This document shows positions 11,934-21,271 of a stretch of 64,000 nucleotides of DNA, one piece after another. Each line of letters begins with the position of its first letter. Within the stretch, counting starts at the first letter, position 1. The notes under the pieces were generated by a model. It did not search any database. It saw nothing but the letters and a program-made list of their open reading frames with translations, and had not been told where the DNA came from. The position numbers and the translations under genes are program-made. Origin of the DNA: an uncultured Paracoccaceae bacterium (GTDB lineage: Bacteria > Pseudomonadota > Alphaproteobacteria > Rhodobacterales > Rhodobacteraceae); contig CANMVA010000001.1 in NCBI GenBank assembly GCA_947501355.1, positions 1,759,492 through 1,823,491 of the forward strand. Direction: 5' to 3'.

Positions 11934-12000
11934 TGTTGTGGACAGTCCCCTTGAGGGAAGCTATCTCAGTGAGGTCCCAGACCCGCCGCGAAAGAAGCCC

Positions 12001-14658
12001 ATGCCTACGCTGAATGATATCCGTTCGACCTTCCTGAATTACTTTGAAAAACAAGGGCATAGGATCGTCCCGTCGAGCCCGCTCGTGCCGCGCAACGATC
12101 CCACTTTGATGTTCGCGAATTCTGGCATGGTCCAATTCAAGAACCTCTTCACCGGGTTGGAGCATCGCGATTACACCCGCGCGACCACCGCGCAGAAATG
12201 TGTGCGCGCGGGCGGCAAGCATAATGACCTCGACAATGTGGGCTACACGATGCGGCACCACACGTTTTTCGAGATGATGGGCAACTTTTCATTCGGCGAT
12301 TATTTCAAGAACGAGGCGATCCCCTTCGCGTGGGACGTCATCACCAAAGAGCTTGATATTCCGAAAGAAAAGCTGGTTGTCACTGTGTATCACGATGATG
12401 ACGAGGCGGCCGATATCTGGAAGAAAGTCGCAGGGTTCAGTGATGACCGGATCATTCGCATCGCGACCGATGACAATTTCTGGATGATGGGCCCCACTGG
12501 CCCTTGCGGGCCGAGTTCCGAGATTTTCTTTGATCACGGCGATCATATCTGGGGCGGCCCTCCGGGCTCGCCCGAAGAAGACGGCGACCGGTTTGTCGAA
12601 ATCTGGAACCTCGTCTTCATGCAATATGAGCAGTTCGAGGATGGCAGCCGGGAAGCTCTTCCGAACCAATCCATCGACACCGGCATGGGGATCGAACGGG
12701 TTGCGGCGCTGCTGCAGGGGACCAACGACAACTACGCCACCGACCTGATGCGCAGCCTGATTGAGGCCTCCGCCAATGCGTCATCGACGGACCCGGATGG
12801 CCCCGGCAAGACCCATCACCGTGTGATTGCGGATCACCTCCGGTCGACCTCGTTCCTGATTGCCGATGGCGTCATGCCCAGCAATGACGGGCGTGGCTAT
12901 GTGCTCCGCCGGATCATGCGCCGCGCGATGCGGCATGCGCATTTGTTGGGTGTGAACGATCCATTGATGTATCAGCTTGTGCCCGCGCTGGTCAGCCAAA
13001 TGGGCGCGGCCTATCCCGAGCTGGGGCAGGCGCAGGCCTTGATTGAAGAGACATTGAAGTTGGAAGAGACGCGGTTCAAGCAGACGCTGGAGCGTGGTTT
13101 GCGCCTGCTGGATGACGAGTTGGAGGGGTTGGCCGAAGACGCTGCTTTGCCGGGGGAAGCCGCCTTCAAACTCTATGATACTTATGGGTTTCCGCTCGAT
13201 TTGACCCAGGACGCCCTGCGCGAGAAGGGTCGTTCGGTGGACACAGACGGCTTTGATACGGCGATGGCCGAGCAGAAAGCCAAGGCACGCGCGGCGTGGT
13301 CCGGGTCCGGCGAGACGGCGGATGCGACGGTTTGGTTTGATATCGCTGACACGTCCGGGACGACAGATTTTCTGGGCTACGACACCGAGGTGGCAGAAGG
13401 TCAGATCGTGGCGTTGGTGCAAGACAGTGCCGAGGTCGAGACGGCCAAGACCGGCCAACCGGTCCAGGTCGTTTTGAACCAAACGCCATTCTACGCGGAA
13501 AGTGGCGGTCAGGTTGGCGATAGCGGTGTGCTGAAAACCGACACAGGCCGCGTGACGGTCACGGATACCCGCAAGGTTGCGGGCGTCTTCATTCATATCG
13601 GGACGGTGACCGAGGGTGAGATTTCCAAAGGGCAGGGCGCTGAACTAGAGGTGGATCATGGCCGCCGCACAGCGATCCGGGCCAACCATTCAGCAACGCA
13701 CCTGTTGCACGAGGCGCTGCGCAAAGCGCTTGGCGATCATGTGGCGCAGCGTGGATCGCTGAACGCGGATGATCGGCTGCGGTTTGACTTCAGTCACGGC
13801 AAAGCTCTGACGCTGGAAGAGTTGAAAGGCGTTGAAGAAGAGGTGAACGCCTATATCCGTCAGAACGCCCCGGTCGAGACGCGCATCATGACGCCGGATG
13901 ACGCCCGCGAATTGGGCGCGCAGGCGCTTTTCGGCGAGAAATACGGCGACGAAGTGCGCGTCGTGTCGATGGGTCGTGACACCGGATCGGGCAAAGGCAG
14001 CGACGGGGAGACATACTCGCTAGAACTGTGCGGGGGCACCCATGTGCGCCAGACCGGCGATATTGGCGTGTTCGTGACGCTTGGAGACAGCGCGTCAAGC
14101 GCGGGCGTCCGGCGGGTTGAAGCGCTGACCGGGGAGGCGGCGTTCCGCTATCTCAGCGATCAGGATCATCGTTTGGCGGATGTGGCTTTGGCGCTCAAAG
14201 CGCGCCCCGAAGAAGTGGGCGACCGCGTCAAAGCGCTGATGGACGAACGCAAGGCCCTGGCCAACGAGGTCGCGCAATTGCGTCGAGAATTGGCGATGTC
14301 TGGTGGTAGTCAAGCAGATGTGAAAGCCAAGGATATCAATGGCGTGGCGTTCATAGCTCAAGTTCTTTCCGGTGTGACGGGCAAGGATTTGCCCGCTCTG
14401 GTGGACGAGCATAAGGCGCAACTGGAAAGTGGCGCAGTGCTCTTGATCGCCAACGCGGATGGCAAAGCGGCTGTGGCGGCCGGTGTTACGAAAGACCTGA
14501 CGGACACCGTCTCTGCGGTTGACCTGGTCAAGGCAGCAGTCATTGAGCTTGGCGGCAAAGGCGGCGGCGGACGGCCAGACATGGCGCAAGGGGGCGGCAA
14601 GGATGCAGCCAATGCACCTGCGGCCATCAAGGCGGCGGAAGCCGTGATCGGAGGATAA
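12001..14658 (+). CDS. alaS: Alanyl-tRNA synthetase
   Basis: An 885-residue class II synthetase charging tRNA-Ala. The N-terminal catalytic core begins [20 protein letters not shown], with motif 2 near [17 protein letters not shown]. The editing domain carries zinc ligands in [11 protein letters not shown] and [13 protein letters not shown], and the glycine-rich DHHA1/C-Ala end ([15 protein letters not shown]) is complete. ATG at 12001 is the family start; the open frame extending to 11938 is intergenic. It is closely followed (3 bases) by a DUF1330 gene, with which it is probably co-transcribed. Confidence 0.98.
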   Translation: MPTLNDIRSTFLNYFEKQGHRIVPSSPLVPRNDPTLMFANSGMVQFKNLFTGLEHRDYTRATTAQKCVRAGGKHNDLDNVGYTMRHHTFFEMMGNFSFGDYFKNEAIPFAWDVITKELDIPKEKLVVTVYHDDDEAADIWKKVAGFSDDRIIRIATDDNFWMMGPTGPCGPSSEIFFDHGDHIWGGPPGSPEEDGDRFVEIWNLVFMQYEQFEDGSREALPNQSIDTGMGIERVAALLQGTNDNYATDLMRSLIEASANASSTDPDGPGKTHHRVIADHLRSTSFLIADGVMPSNDGRGYVLRRIMRRAMRHAHLLGVNDPLMYQLVPALVSQMGAAYPELGQAQALIEETLKLEETRFKQTLERGLRLLDDELEGLAEDAALPGEAAFKLYDTYGFPLDLTQDALREKGRSVDTDGFDTAMAEQKAKARAAWSGSGETADATVWFDIADTSGTTDFLGYDTEVAEGQIVALVQDSAEVETAKTGQPVQVVLNQTPFYAESGGQVGDSGVLKTDTGRVTVTDTRKVAGVFIHIGTVTEGEISKGQGAELEVDHGRRTAIRANHSATHLLHEALRKALGDHVAQRGSLNADDRLRFDFSHGKALTLEELKGVEEEVNAYIRQNAPVETRIMTPDDARELGAQALFGEKYGDEVRVVSMGRDTGSGKGSDGETYSLELCGGTHVRQTGDIGVFVTLGDSASSAGVRRVEALTGEAAFRYLSDQDHRLADVALALKARPEEVGDRVKALMDERKALANEVAQLRRELAMSGGSQADVKAKDINGVAFIAQVLSGVTGKDLPALVDEHKAQLESGAVLLIANADGKAAVAAGVTKDLTDTVSAVDLVKAAVIELGGKGGGGRPDMAQGGGKDAANAPAAIKAAEAVIGG

Positions 14659-14661
14659 GAG

Positions 14662-14949
14662 ATGGGCGCACTTTGGATTGCACATGTGACGGTCACGGAT
14701 GAGGCGGCTTACGGCGAATACGCCAAGCGCGCCACGGTTGCCATTGCCGAGCATGGCGGGGTCTTCCTGGCACGCGGTGGCAAGTATGAGCAGCTTGAGG
14801 GCAGGGACCGGCCCCGCAATGTCGTGGCGCGGTTTGAAAGCCTGCAAGCAGCGCATGATTGCTATCATTCCGAGGCCTATCAAGAGGCGCTGAGCTACGC
14901 CGAAGGTGCATCCGAACGGGATCTGATGATCCTCGAAGAGCTGGAATAA
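14662..14949 (+). CDS. DUF1330 domain protein
   Basis: A 95-residue protein of the DUF1330 family, a small dimeric alpha-beta barrel (ferredoxin-like) fold. Family features are the start GALWIAHVTVTD, a central GGVFLARGGKYEQLEG and the FESLQAAHDCYHSEAYQEAL helix. No catalytic function is established. It starts three bases after the alaS stop, with AGGATAAGAG acting as ribosome site, and ends at a bidirectional terminator. Confidence 0.85.
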   Translation: MGALWIAHVTVTDEAAYGEYAKRATVAIAEHGGVFLARGGKYEQLEGRDRPRNVVARFESLQAAHDCYHSEAYQEALSYAEGASERDLMILEELE

Positions 14950-14950
14950 A

Positions 14951-14975
14951 AAAGGCGCCACGCGGGCGCCTTTTT
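14951..14975. terminator. Bidirectional terminator between DUF1330 gene and typA
   Basis: AAAGGCGCC (14951-14959) pairs with GGCGCCTTT (14965-14973). T runs flank the stem on both strands (TTTTT on plus; TTTTTT on minus from the A run at 14948-14953), so it can end both convergent transcripts. Confidence 0.9.
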
Positions 14976-14976
14976 C

Positions 14977-16791
14977 TTAGCTCGCGCGTGCTTGGCGCTT
15001 GCGCTCATGCGGGTCCAGATAGCGCTTGCGCAGACGGATCGCGTTCGGTGTCACTTCGACCAGCTCGTCATCGTCGATATAGGCAATCGCCTCTTCCAGC
15101 GACATCTTTACAGGCGTGGTCAGGCGGACGTTCTCATCGGTGCCGGACGCGCGCACGTTGGTCAGTTTCTTGCCCTTCAGCGGGTTTACCTCAAGGTCGT
15201 TCTCGCGGCTGTGCTCGCCGATGATCATGCCCTGATAGACATCTTCCTGCGCGCCGATGAAAAACTTGCCGCGGTCTTCGAGGTTGAAAATCGCGTAGGC
15301 CACCGAGGTGCCGTTTTCCATCGAGATCAGAACGCCCGCGCGACGGCCGGGGATTGGCCCTTTGTGCGGCGCCCAATCGTGGAAGACACGGTTCAAAACG
15401 CCGGTGCCGCGCGTGTCGGTCAGAAATTCGCCGTGATATCCGATCAGACCGCGTGACGGCACATGGGCGATGATGCGGGTCTTGCCGCCGTTCTGTTTCA
15501 TCTCGACCAGATCGCCTTTGCGCGCGCCGGTGATCTTTTCGATGACCGAGCCGGAATACTCGTCGTCCACGTCGATCGTGACTTCCTCGATCGGCTCGTG
15601 GCGCTGGCCGTTGATTTCCTGAAACAGCACCTGGGGGCGTGAGATCGACAGCTCGAACCCCTCCCGGCGCATGTTTTCGATCAGAACTCCCATCTGGAGT
15701 TCGCCGCGACCCGCAACCTCGAACGCCTCGCCGCCGGGTGTGTCAGTCACACGGATGGCAACGTTGGATTCGGCTTCTTTCATCAGGCGTTCGCGGATCA
15801 CACGAGACTGCACTTTCTTGCCATCGCGCCCCGACAGCGGGCTGTCATTGATGCCGAAAGTGACGGTGATGGTCGGCGGGTCGATGGGTTGCGCGTCCAG
15901 CGGCGTCTCCACCTCCGGCGCGCAGATCGTGTCGGCGACGGTGGCTTTTGCCATGCCTGCAAGGCTGACGATATCGCCCGCTTCGGCGACGTCGATGGGC
16001 GATTGGGCCAGACCGCGGAACGCCATGATCTTCGTCACGCGAAACTGTTCGATCTTGTCGCCTTCACGCGACAGCGCCTTCACGGTCTCGCCCGTTTTTA
16101 GCGTGCCGCTTTCGACGCGGCCTGTCAGAAGGCGGCCAATGAACGGATCAGAGCCAAGCGTGGTCGCGAGCATCTTGAACGGTTCTTCACGCTGCGCGAT
16201 CTGCGCGGGCGCGGGGACGTGATCGACCACCAGATCAAAAAGCGCCGACAGGTCCTTGCGCGGCCCGTCCAGCTCTGCGTCGCACCAGCCATTGCGGCCA
16301 GAGGCGTAGAGTGCGGGGAAATCCAGCTGCTCTTCATTGGCATCGAGGTTGGCGAAGAGGTCAAAGACCTCGTCAAGCGCGCGATCCGGTTCCGCGTCGG
16401 GTTTGTCGACCTTGTTGAGCACGACAATCGGGCGCAGCCCCAACGCCAGCGCTTTCGAAGTCACAAACTTCGTCTGGGGCATCGGCCCTTCAGCCGCATC
16501 GACCAGCAGCACCACGCCGTCGACCATGCTCAGGATCCGCTCCACCTCGCCGCCAAAATCGGCGTGGCCGGGGGTGTCGACGATGTTGATACGGGTATTG
16601 TTCCACTCAACCGATGTGGCTTTGGCAAGGATCGTGATGCCGCGTTCGCGTTCCAGATCGTTGCTGTCCATAGCGCGTTCAGTCGTCGCCTGGTTCTCGC
16701 GATAGGTGCCGGATTGCTTGAGAAGCTCATCCACCAGCGTCGTCTTGCCGTGGTCCACGTGAGCGATGATTGCGATGTTGCGCAGGTCCAT
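14977..16791 (-). CDS. typA: Ribosome-associated GTPase TypA/BipA
   Basis: A 604-residue translational GTPase that binds the ribosome and helps 50S assembly and stress or cold adaptation. The GTPase domain shows G1 AHVDHGKTT, the switch region [13 protein letters not shown]3 [12 protein letters not shown] and G4 LNKVDKPDA; the C-terminal EF-G-like domains contain [18 protein letters not shown] and the TypA-typical [15 protein letters not shown]. Start [15 protein letters not shown] at 16791 matches the family and has AAGG eight bases upstream; an ATG at 16806 lacks a ribosome site. Confidence 0.96.
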   Translation of the reverse strand: MDLRNIAIIAHVDHGKTTLVDELLKQSGTYRENQATTERAMDSNDLERERGITILAKATSVEWNNTRINIVDTPGHADFGGEVERILSMVDGVVLLVDAAEGPMPQTKFVTSKALALGLRPIVVLNKVDKPDAEPDRALDEVFDLFANLDANEEQLDFPALYASGRNGWCDAELDGPRKDLSALFDLVVDHVPAPAQIAQREEPFKMLATTLGSDPFIGRLLTGRVESGTLKTGETVKALSREGDKIEQFRVTKIMAFRGLAQSPIDVAEAGDIVSLAGMAKATVADTICAPEVETPLDAQPIDPPTITVTFGINDSPLSGRDGKKVQSRVIRERLMKEAESNVAIRVTDTPGGEAFEVAGRGELQMGVLIENMRREGFELSISRPQVLFQEINGQRHEPIEEVTIDVDDEYSGSVIEKITGARKGDLVEMKQNGGKTRIIAHVPSRGLIGYHGEFLTDTRGTGVLNRVFHDWAPHKGPIPGRRAGVLISMENGTSVAYAIFNLEDRGKFFIGAQEDVYQGMIIGEHSRENDLEVNPLKGKKLTNVRASGTDENVRLTTPVKMSLEEAIAYIDDDELVEVTPNAIRLRKRYLDPHERKRQARAS

Positions 16792-16890
16792 TGGGTCAGC
16801 CTTCATAAGGGAGTTGCGCGCCGCATACTACGCACATGCAGCATTGGCTAGGGGGAAAGGCGCACGCCGTTCAGGCGTGGCTGAAATGCC

Positions 16891-17517
16891 CTAGCTGCCC
16901 AGATAGCGGTCCTTGCGATGATTGATCGCGATCAGCACATTGATGACGACCGCGCCCAGCAACGAGTACAGCACGATGGAAGCGGGAAAGAGCACGAAGG
17001 CCACGGCGAAAATCACCAGATCGACGCCCAATTGGACCCAGCCCGCGGGGAAATTCGTGCGGTCCTGAACCAGTAGCGCGACGACACCGAGGCCGCCCAT
17101 GGAGCCGCCATGGCGGAAGATCACCAAAAGGCCCGTGCCGGTCACCAGCCCGAAGATCAGTGATCCTAGTGCTGGATCAAGGCGGTCTATGACCAGCCCC
17201 ATCGGGATCAGCTCGGTCAGCAGGGCCAGGGCGGCGACACAGCCTAGTGATTTCAAGGTGAACGCGCGGCCCATGCGGGTCCATGCGAGCCAATAGAAGG
17301 GCAGGTTTATCAGCAGAAAAACCAGCCCAAAGCTGTAGCCCGTCAGATAGGACAGGATCACTGCGATGCCCGCCATCTGGCCGGTGATCAAGCCCAGATG
17401 GGTCAGGATCGTCAGCCCGAGCGCGCAGAAGAAAACCCCTGTGGAGAGGCCTTGGGCGTCTTCCAAGGCCGTATGTTTGACCGCTTCGGGGTCCGGAAAG
17501 GGGACTAGGGCTGGCAT
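16891..17517 (-). CDS. YitT family membrane protein
   Basis: A 208-residue inner-membrane protein with five to six hydrophobic segments and the YitT/DUF161 signature LGLITGQMAGIAVIL near the N-terminus and FRHGGSMGGLGVVALL in the middle. Function of the family is unknown; a transport role is usually assumed. It lies between typA and icd, all on the minus strand, with an 84-base gap before typA and 44 bases after icd. A weak GC stem (CACGCC/GGCGTG) lies just beyond its stop. Confidence 0.85.
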   Translation of the reverse strand: MPALVPFPDPEAVKHTALEDAQGLSTGVFFCALGLTILTHLGLITGQMAGIAVILSYLTGYSFGLVFLLINLPFYWLAWTRMGRAFTLKSLGCVAALALLTELIPMGLVIDRLDPALGSLIFGLVTGTGLLVIFRHGGSMGGLGVVALLVQDRTNFPAGWVQLGVDLVIFAVAFVLFPASIVLYSLLGAVVINVLIAINHRKDRYLGS

Positions 17518-17536
17518 AGGGCGCTATTTAGGGCAG

Positions 17537-17559
17537 AAAGGCTGACCTTGCCAGCCCTT
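17537..17559 (-). terminator. Probable terminator after icd
   Basis: Read on the minus strand, AAGGGCTG pairs with CAGCCTTT (one G-U pair) around a seven-base loop just after the icd stop, but the T run is only three bases, so strength is uncertain. Confidence 0.45.
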
Positions 17560-17561
17560 CT

Positions 17562-18770
17562 TTACATCGCCGCGTTCAGGTTCTGATCAATCTTCTCAAG
17601 GAAGCCTTCCGTCGTCAGCCAGCTTTGATCCGGCCCGACAAGAAGCGCCAGATCCTTGGTCATGTGACCGCTTTCCACGGTGTCCACGATGACCTTTTCC
17701 AGCGTCTCCGCAAAGCCCATCAGTTGAGCGTTGTCGTCCAGCTTGGCGCGGTGCTTGAGCCCACCGGTCCACGCGAAAATCGAGGCGATGGAGTTGGTGG
17801 ACGTTGCCTCCCCCTTTTGGTGCTGGCGGTAGTGGCGCGTGACGGTGCCGTGCGCGGCTTCCGCCTCCACGATCTTGCCGTCGGGCGTCATCAATTGTGA
17901 CGTCATCAGACCCAGCGAACCGAAGCCTTGGGCGACCGTGTCGGATTGCACATCGCCATCGTAATTCTTCGTGGCCCAGACAAACCCGCCGTTCCACTTC
18001 ATCGCGCAGGCGACCATGTCATCGATCAGGCGGTGCTGATATTCGATGCCCGCCTCTTTGAACTGGGCCTCGAACTCTTCTTCATAGATGCGCTGGAAGA
18101 TCTGCAGGAACTGGCCGTCATATTGCTTGAGGATCGTGTTCTTGGTCGACAGATACACCGGCCAGCCGAGATTGAGGCCGTAATTTAGCGAGGCGCGCGC
18201 GAAATCCTCGATGCTTTTGTCGAGGTTATACATGCCCATATAGACGCCCGATGACGGCGCATCGAACACCTCATGCTCGATCACTTCGCCGTCTTCACCG
18301 ACAAACTTCATGCTGAGCTTGCCGGGGCCGGGGAATTTCATATCCGTGGCGCGATATTGATCGCCGTAGGCATGCCGCCCGATGACGATGGGCCGGGTCC
18401 AACCAGGGACAAGGCGCGGCACGTTTTTGCAGATAATCGGCGCACGGAAGACGACGCCGCCCAGAATATTGCGGATCGTGCCGTTGGGAGAGCGCCACAT
18501 CTTCTTGAGACCGAACTCCTCGACCCGCTGCTCATCAGGCGTGATGGTGGCGCATTTCACGCCGACGCCGATCTCTTTGATCTTCTCTGCTGCATCAATC
18601 GTGATCTGGTCATTGGTGCGGTCACGCTCTTCAATGCCCAGATCGTAGTAGAGCAGGTCAATGTCGAGATAGGGCAGGATCAGCTTGGTCTTGATGAAGT
18701 CCCAGATGATGCGGGTCATCTCGTCACCGTCGAGTTCAACGACGGGGTTCTCTACTTTGATCTTGGACAT
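17562..18770 (-). CDS. icd: NADP-dependent isocitrate dehydrogenase (eukaryote-like type)
   Basis: A 402-residue TCA-cycle enzyme converting isocitrate to 2-oxoglutarate with NADP+. The start [19 protein letters not shown], the [12 protein letters not shown] substrate loop, GDQYRATD and the C-terminal [14 protein letters not shown] mark the subfamily II (mitochondrial-like) homodimeric type, which alphaproteobacteria usually carry, rather than the E. coli type. ATG at 18770 is the family start; the in-frame extension to 18839 is intergenic. Confidence 0.96.
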   Translation of the reverse strand: MSKIKVENPVVELDGDEMTRIIWDFIKTKLILPYLDIDLLYYDLGIEERDRTNDQITIDAAEKIKEIGVGVKCATITPDEQRVEEFGLKKMWRSPNGTIRNILGGVVFRAPIICKNVPRLVPGWTRPIVIGRHAYGDQYRATDMKFPGPGKLSMKFVGEDGEVIEHEVFDAPSSGVYMGMYNLDKSIEDFARASLNYGLNLGWPVYLSTKNTILKQYDGQFLQIFQRIYEEEFEAQFKEAGIEYQHRLIDDMVACAMKWNGGFVWATKNYDGDVQSDTVAQGFGSLGLMTSQLMTPDGKIVEAEAAHGTVTRHYRQHQKGEATSTNSIASIFAWTGGLKHRAKLDDNAQLMGFAETLEKVIVDTVESGHMTKDLALLVGPDQSWLTTEGFLEKIDQNLNAAM

Positions 18771-18917
18771 GGGGGCGCTCCGTTCGGCTGGATTTGTGCC
18801 AGTGTTAGCGCAGATACCGGCCTCGGGGAAGGACTGCATGCAATAGTATACAGAGCGCTTTGTCGCAGCGTCCGTTCGAGTGTTTTTGCCGTCAGTATTT
18901 CTACAAAGGTGAAAGCG

Positions 18918-19571
18918 CTAGCGGGTGTTTTCCGTCAGGCGGCGCTGCACGTAATCGGTCACATTGCCGATCATCGTGTCCATATGCGGGTCCTCGAAGA
19001 AGTGCCCGGCCCCTTCCAGTTCCTGATGGGTGATCGTGATGCCCTTTTGCTCGTGCAGTTTATTGACCAGCGTGTGGGTGTCGGCAGGTGGGGCCACGCG
19101 GTCGCCTGTGCCGTTGATGATCAGACCAGAGCTGGGGCAGGGCGCCAGAAAGCTGAAATCATACATATTCGCGGGCGGCGAGACCGAGATGAAGCCGGTA
19201 ATCTCGGGCCGGCGCATCAGCAACTGCATCCCGATCCACGCACCGAAGGAGAAGCCCGCAACCCAGCAATGCTTGGAGTTGTTGTTCATCGACTGCAGGT
19301 AATCGAGCGCCGAGGCGGCGTCCGACAGTTCCCCAATGCCCTGATCGTATTCACCCTGGCTACGCCCAACGCCGCGGAAATTGAACCGCAGCACCGTAAA
19401 GCCCATGTTGTAGAAGGCGTAATGCAGGTTATAGACGACGCGATTGTTCATCGTTCCGCCGAATTGCGGATGCGGATGCAGCACGATGGCGATGGGGGCG
19501 TCTTTTTCCTTTTGCGGGTGGTAACGGCCTTCAAGGCGGCCCTCGGGGCCGGGGAAAATCACTTCGGGCAT
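18918..19571 (-). CDS. Alpha/beta hydrolase (COG2945-like)
   Basis: A 217-residue cytoplasmic serine hydrolase. The nucleophile elbow is GFSFGAW (about residues 108-114), the acid is probably in NGTGDRVAPP and the histidine in GAGHFF; the HPHPQFGGTMNN oxyanion stretch and FNFRGVGRSQG loop are typical of this subgroup. Substrate unknown. It is divergent from the suf operon, with the iscR upstream region between them, so it could share control with the Fe-S genes; that is an inference from position only. Confidence 0.85.
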   Translation of the reverse strand: MPEVIFPGPEGRLEGRYHPQKEKDAPIAIVLHPHPQFGGTMNNRVVYNLHYAFYNMGFTVLRFNFRGVGRSQGEYDQGIGELSDAASALDYLQSMNNNSKHCWVAGFSFGAWIGMQLLMRRPEITGFISVSPPANMYDFSFLAPCPSSGLIINGTGDRVAPPADTHTLVNKLHEQKGITITHQELEGAGHFFEDPHMDTMIGNVTDYVQRRLTENTR

Positions 19572-19637
19572 GGGTGTCCCTTGTTATCTGTTGCGCCTTG
19601 CGCCCTGTCGCGGCGCTTGACGGGAATTGGCTGTGGA

Positions 19638-19654
19638 CTTAGAATTGTTCTAAG
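19638..19654. promoter_or_regulatory. Iron-box-like palindrome upstream of iscR
   Basis: Perfect inverted repeat CTTAGAA-TTG-TTCTAAG, 97 bases before the iscR ATG and 67 bases upstream of the divergent hydrolase start. Its form resembles the Iron-Rhodo-box described for iron-regulated and suf genes of Rhodobacterales, and IscR is its likely binder. A near copy lies at 20907-20921. Confidence 0.6.
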
Positions 19655-19750
19655 GTTGCGGCAGGCAGGCCTTTCGGCGGTGCTGTGCAGTTAATCTGGC
19701 AGGTGTGAAACGTCAATGAATTTGCGCAGATCAACTTTGGAGGCAGGCCT

Positions 19751-20209
19751 ATGAAACTTGGCACAAAAGGGCGCTACGCCATGGTCGCTTTGGCCGATAT
19801 CGCGCTGCAGCCCGGCGATGATCTGGTCACACTGGCCGAAATCAGCAAACGGCAGGATATCTCGCTTCCGTATCTGGAGCAGCTTTTCGTCAAACTGCGC
19901 CGCGCCGAACTGGTGAGGTCCGTGCGCGGACCGGGCGGGGGCTATCGGCTGGCCCGCGATCCGTCGCAAATCCGCGTCGTCGATATCATGAGCGCGGTCG
20001 ACGAGTCCGTCGATGCGATGCAAAAGGGGGCCGGGGCCTCTGGCGCGCTGTCGGGCAGCCGGGCGCAATCCATGACGAACCGGCTTTGGGAAGGGCTCAG
20101 CGCCCACGTGTATGTTTTCCTGCATCAGACCCGCCTGTCGGATGTCATCACCAACGATCTGACCCCATGCCCGGCGGTGCCGAACCTCTTTGAGATCGTC
20201 GATACCTAG
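19751..20209 (+). CDS. iscR: Rrf2-family regulator IscR
   Basis: A 152-residue winged-helix repressor (MKLGTKGRYAMVALADIAL start; recognition region ISLPYLEQLFVKLRRAELV and wing GPGGGYRLA). Canonical IscR binds a [2Fe-2S] cluster through three cysteines in the 92-104 region; here that segment (MQKGAGASGALSGSRAQ) has none, and the only cysteine in the protein is Cys140 in LTPCPAVPN. A single-cysteine IscR has been reported for Rhodobacter and acts as an iron-dependent repressor of suf. First gene of the suf operon; the desulfurase start is 3 bases past its stop. Confidence 0.9.
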   Translation: MKLGTKGRYAMVALADIALQPGDDLVTLAEISKRQDISLPYLEQLFVKLRRAELVRSVRGPGGGYRLARDPSQIRVVDIMSAVDESVDAMQKGAGASGALSGSRAQSMTNRLWEGLSAHVYVFLHQTRLSDVITNDLTPCPAVPNLFEIVDT

Positions 20210-20212
20210 GCG

Positions 20213-21256
20213 ATGTCCCGCATCTATCTGGATCATAACGCGACCGCCCCCCTGCGGGCCGAGGCGCGCGCCGCGATGATTGCGGCGATGGATGCGGTGG
20301 GCAACCCGTCCAGCGTCCATGCCGAAGGCCGCGCCGCCAAAAGCATTGTCGAGAAAGCCCGCGGTCAGATTGCTGAAGCGATGGGGGCGATGGCCGCTGA
20401 TATCGTCTTCACCTCCGGGGCGACAGAAGCCGCGTCCCTCGCCTGCGCGGGGCGCGATCTTCAGGGGGCCGATATCGAACATGACGCAGTTGCGGCGTGG
20501 ATCGAGCCGTCCTTGCCGGTCTCCTCCGATGGGACGGTCACGGTGGCAGACCCGGCGCACACCGCTTTGCAGATGGCCAACAGCGAAACGGGCATTTTGC
20601 AGGCCCTGCCGCAGGGTCTTGCGGTCAGTGATATGACCCAGGCGTTCGGAAAGATTCCCTTGGCCTTTGACTGGGCGCAGGTCGGGATGGGCCTGATTTC
20701 GGCCCATAAACTGGGCGGTCCCAAGGGGATCGGGGCCCTTGTGATGCCGCGGGGCACGGATTTGGCCGCACAGATCAAAGGCGGCGGACAAGAGATGGGC
20801 CGTCGCTCCGGCACGGAAAATGTCATTGCAATCGCGGGGTTCGGGGCCGCAGCTCATGCGGCGGCGCGTGATCTGGCGGACGGCAAATGGGACCAAATCG
20901 AAGAATTTAGAAATATTCTAGAAATAACTCTAGAAGACTCAGCGAAATCGACTATTTTTGTCGGGAAAGGTGCGCGTCGCCTTCCAAACACCAGTTGCTT
21001 CGCCGTCCCCGGCTGGAAAGGGGAGACGCAGGTGATGCAGATGGATTTGGCAGGCGTTGCGATCTCGGCAGGATCGGCCTGTTCCAGCGGCAAGGTCCGC
21101 GCCAGCCGCGTGTTGCGCGCCATGGGATATGACGACGCCACAGCCAGCAGCGCGATCCGCGTGTCGCTGGGGGTGGAGACGACGAAAGACGAAGTGGAGC
21201 GGTTCTGTGAGATCTGGCTTCGCCATTACAACAAGTTTCGCGCCCGAGCGGCGTAG
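20213..21256 (+). CDS. Compact cysteine desulfurase (IscS/NifS-like)
   Basis: A 347-residue PLP enzyme, shorter than the roughly 400 residues of IscS, because the region between the TSGATEA motif and the PLP aspartate is condensed. Catalytic positions are kept: His90 (IEHDAV), Asn123 (MANSETG), Asp140 and Gln143 (VSDMTQ), PLP lysine Lys166 (SAHKLGG) and the sulfur-carrying Cys290 in SAGSACSSGKV. It should supply persulfide sulfur for Fe-S assembly, alongside SufS at the operon end. The stretch around 20901-20940 is unusually A+T-rich and contains an operator-like palindrome. Confidence 0.87.
   Translation: MSRIYLDHNATAPLRAEARAAMIAAMDAVGNPSSVHAEGRAAKSIVEKARGQIAEAMGAMAADIVFTSGATEAASLACAGRDLQGADIEHDAVAAWIEPSLPVSSDGTVTVADPAHTALQMANSETGILQALPQGLAVSDMTQAFGKIPLAFDWAQVGMGLISAHKLGGPKGIGALVMPRGTDLAAQIKGGGQEMGRRSGTENVIAIAGFGAAAHAAARDLADGKWDQIEEFRNILEITLEDSAKSTIFVGKGARRLPNTSCFAVPGWKGETQVMQMDLAGVAISAGSACSSGKVRASRVLRAMGYDDATASSAIRVSLGVETTKDEVERFCEIWLRHYNKFRARAA
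20907..20921. promoter_or_regulatory. Second iron-box-like palindrome inside the desulfurase gene
   Basis: TTAGAA-ATA-TTCTAG has the same 6-3-6 layout as the palindrome before iscR (TTAGAA-TTG-TTCTAA). It lies within an A+T-rich coding patch about 350 bases upstream of sufB, so it could be an internal operator; a coding coincidence is also possible. Confidence 0.4.
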
Positions 21257-21271
21257 ATGAGGAGAGACCAA

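Noticed and set aside
19691-20896. Open frame of about 400 codons antisense to iscR and the desulfurase gene
   Set aside because: Covers the iscR start and operator; composition is typical of a shadow frame.
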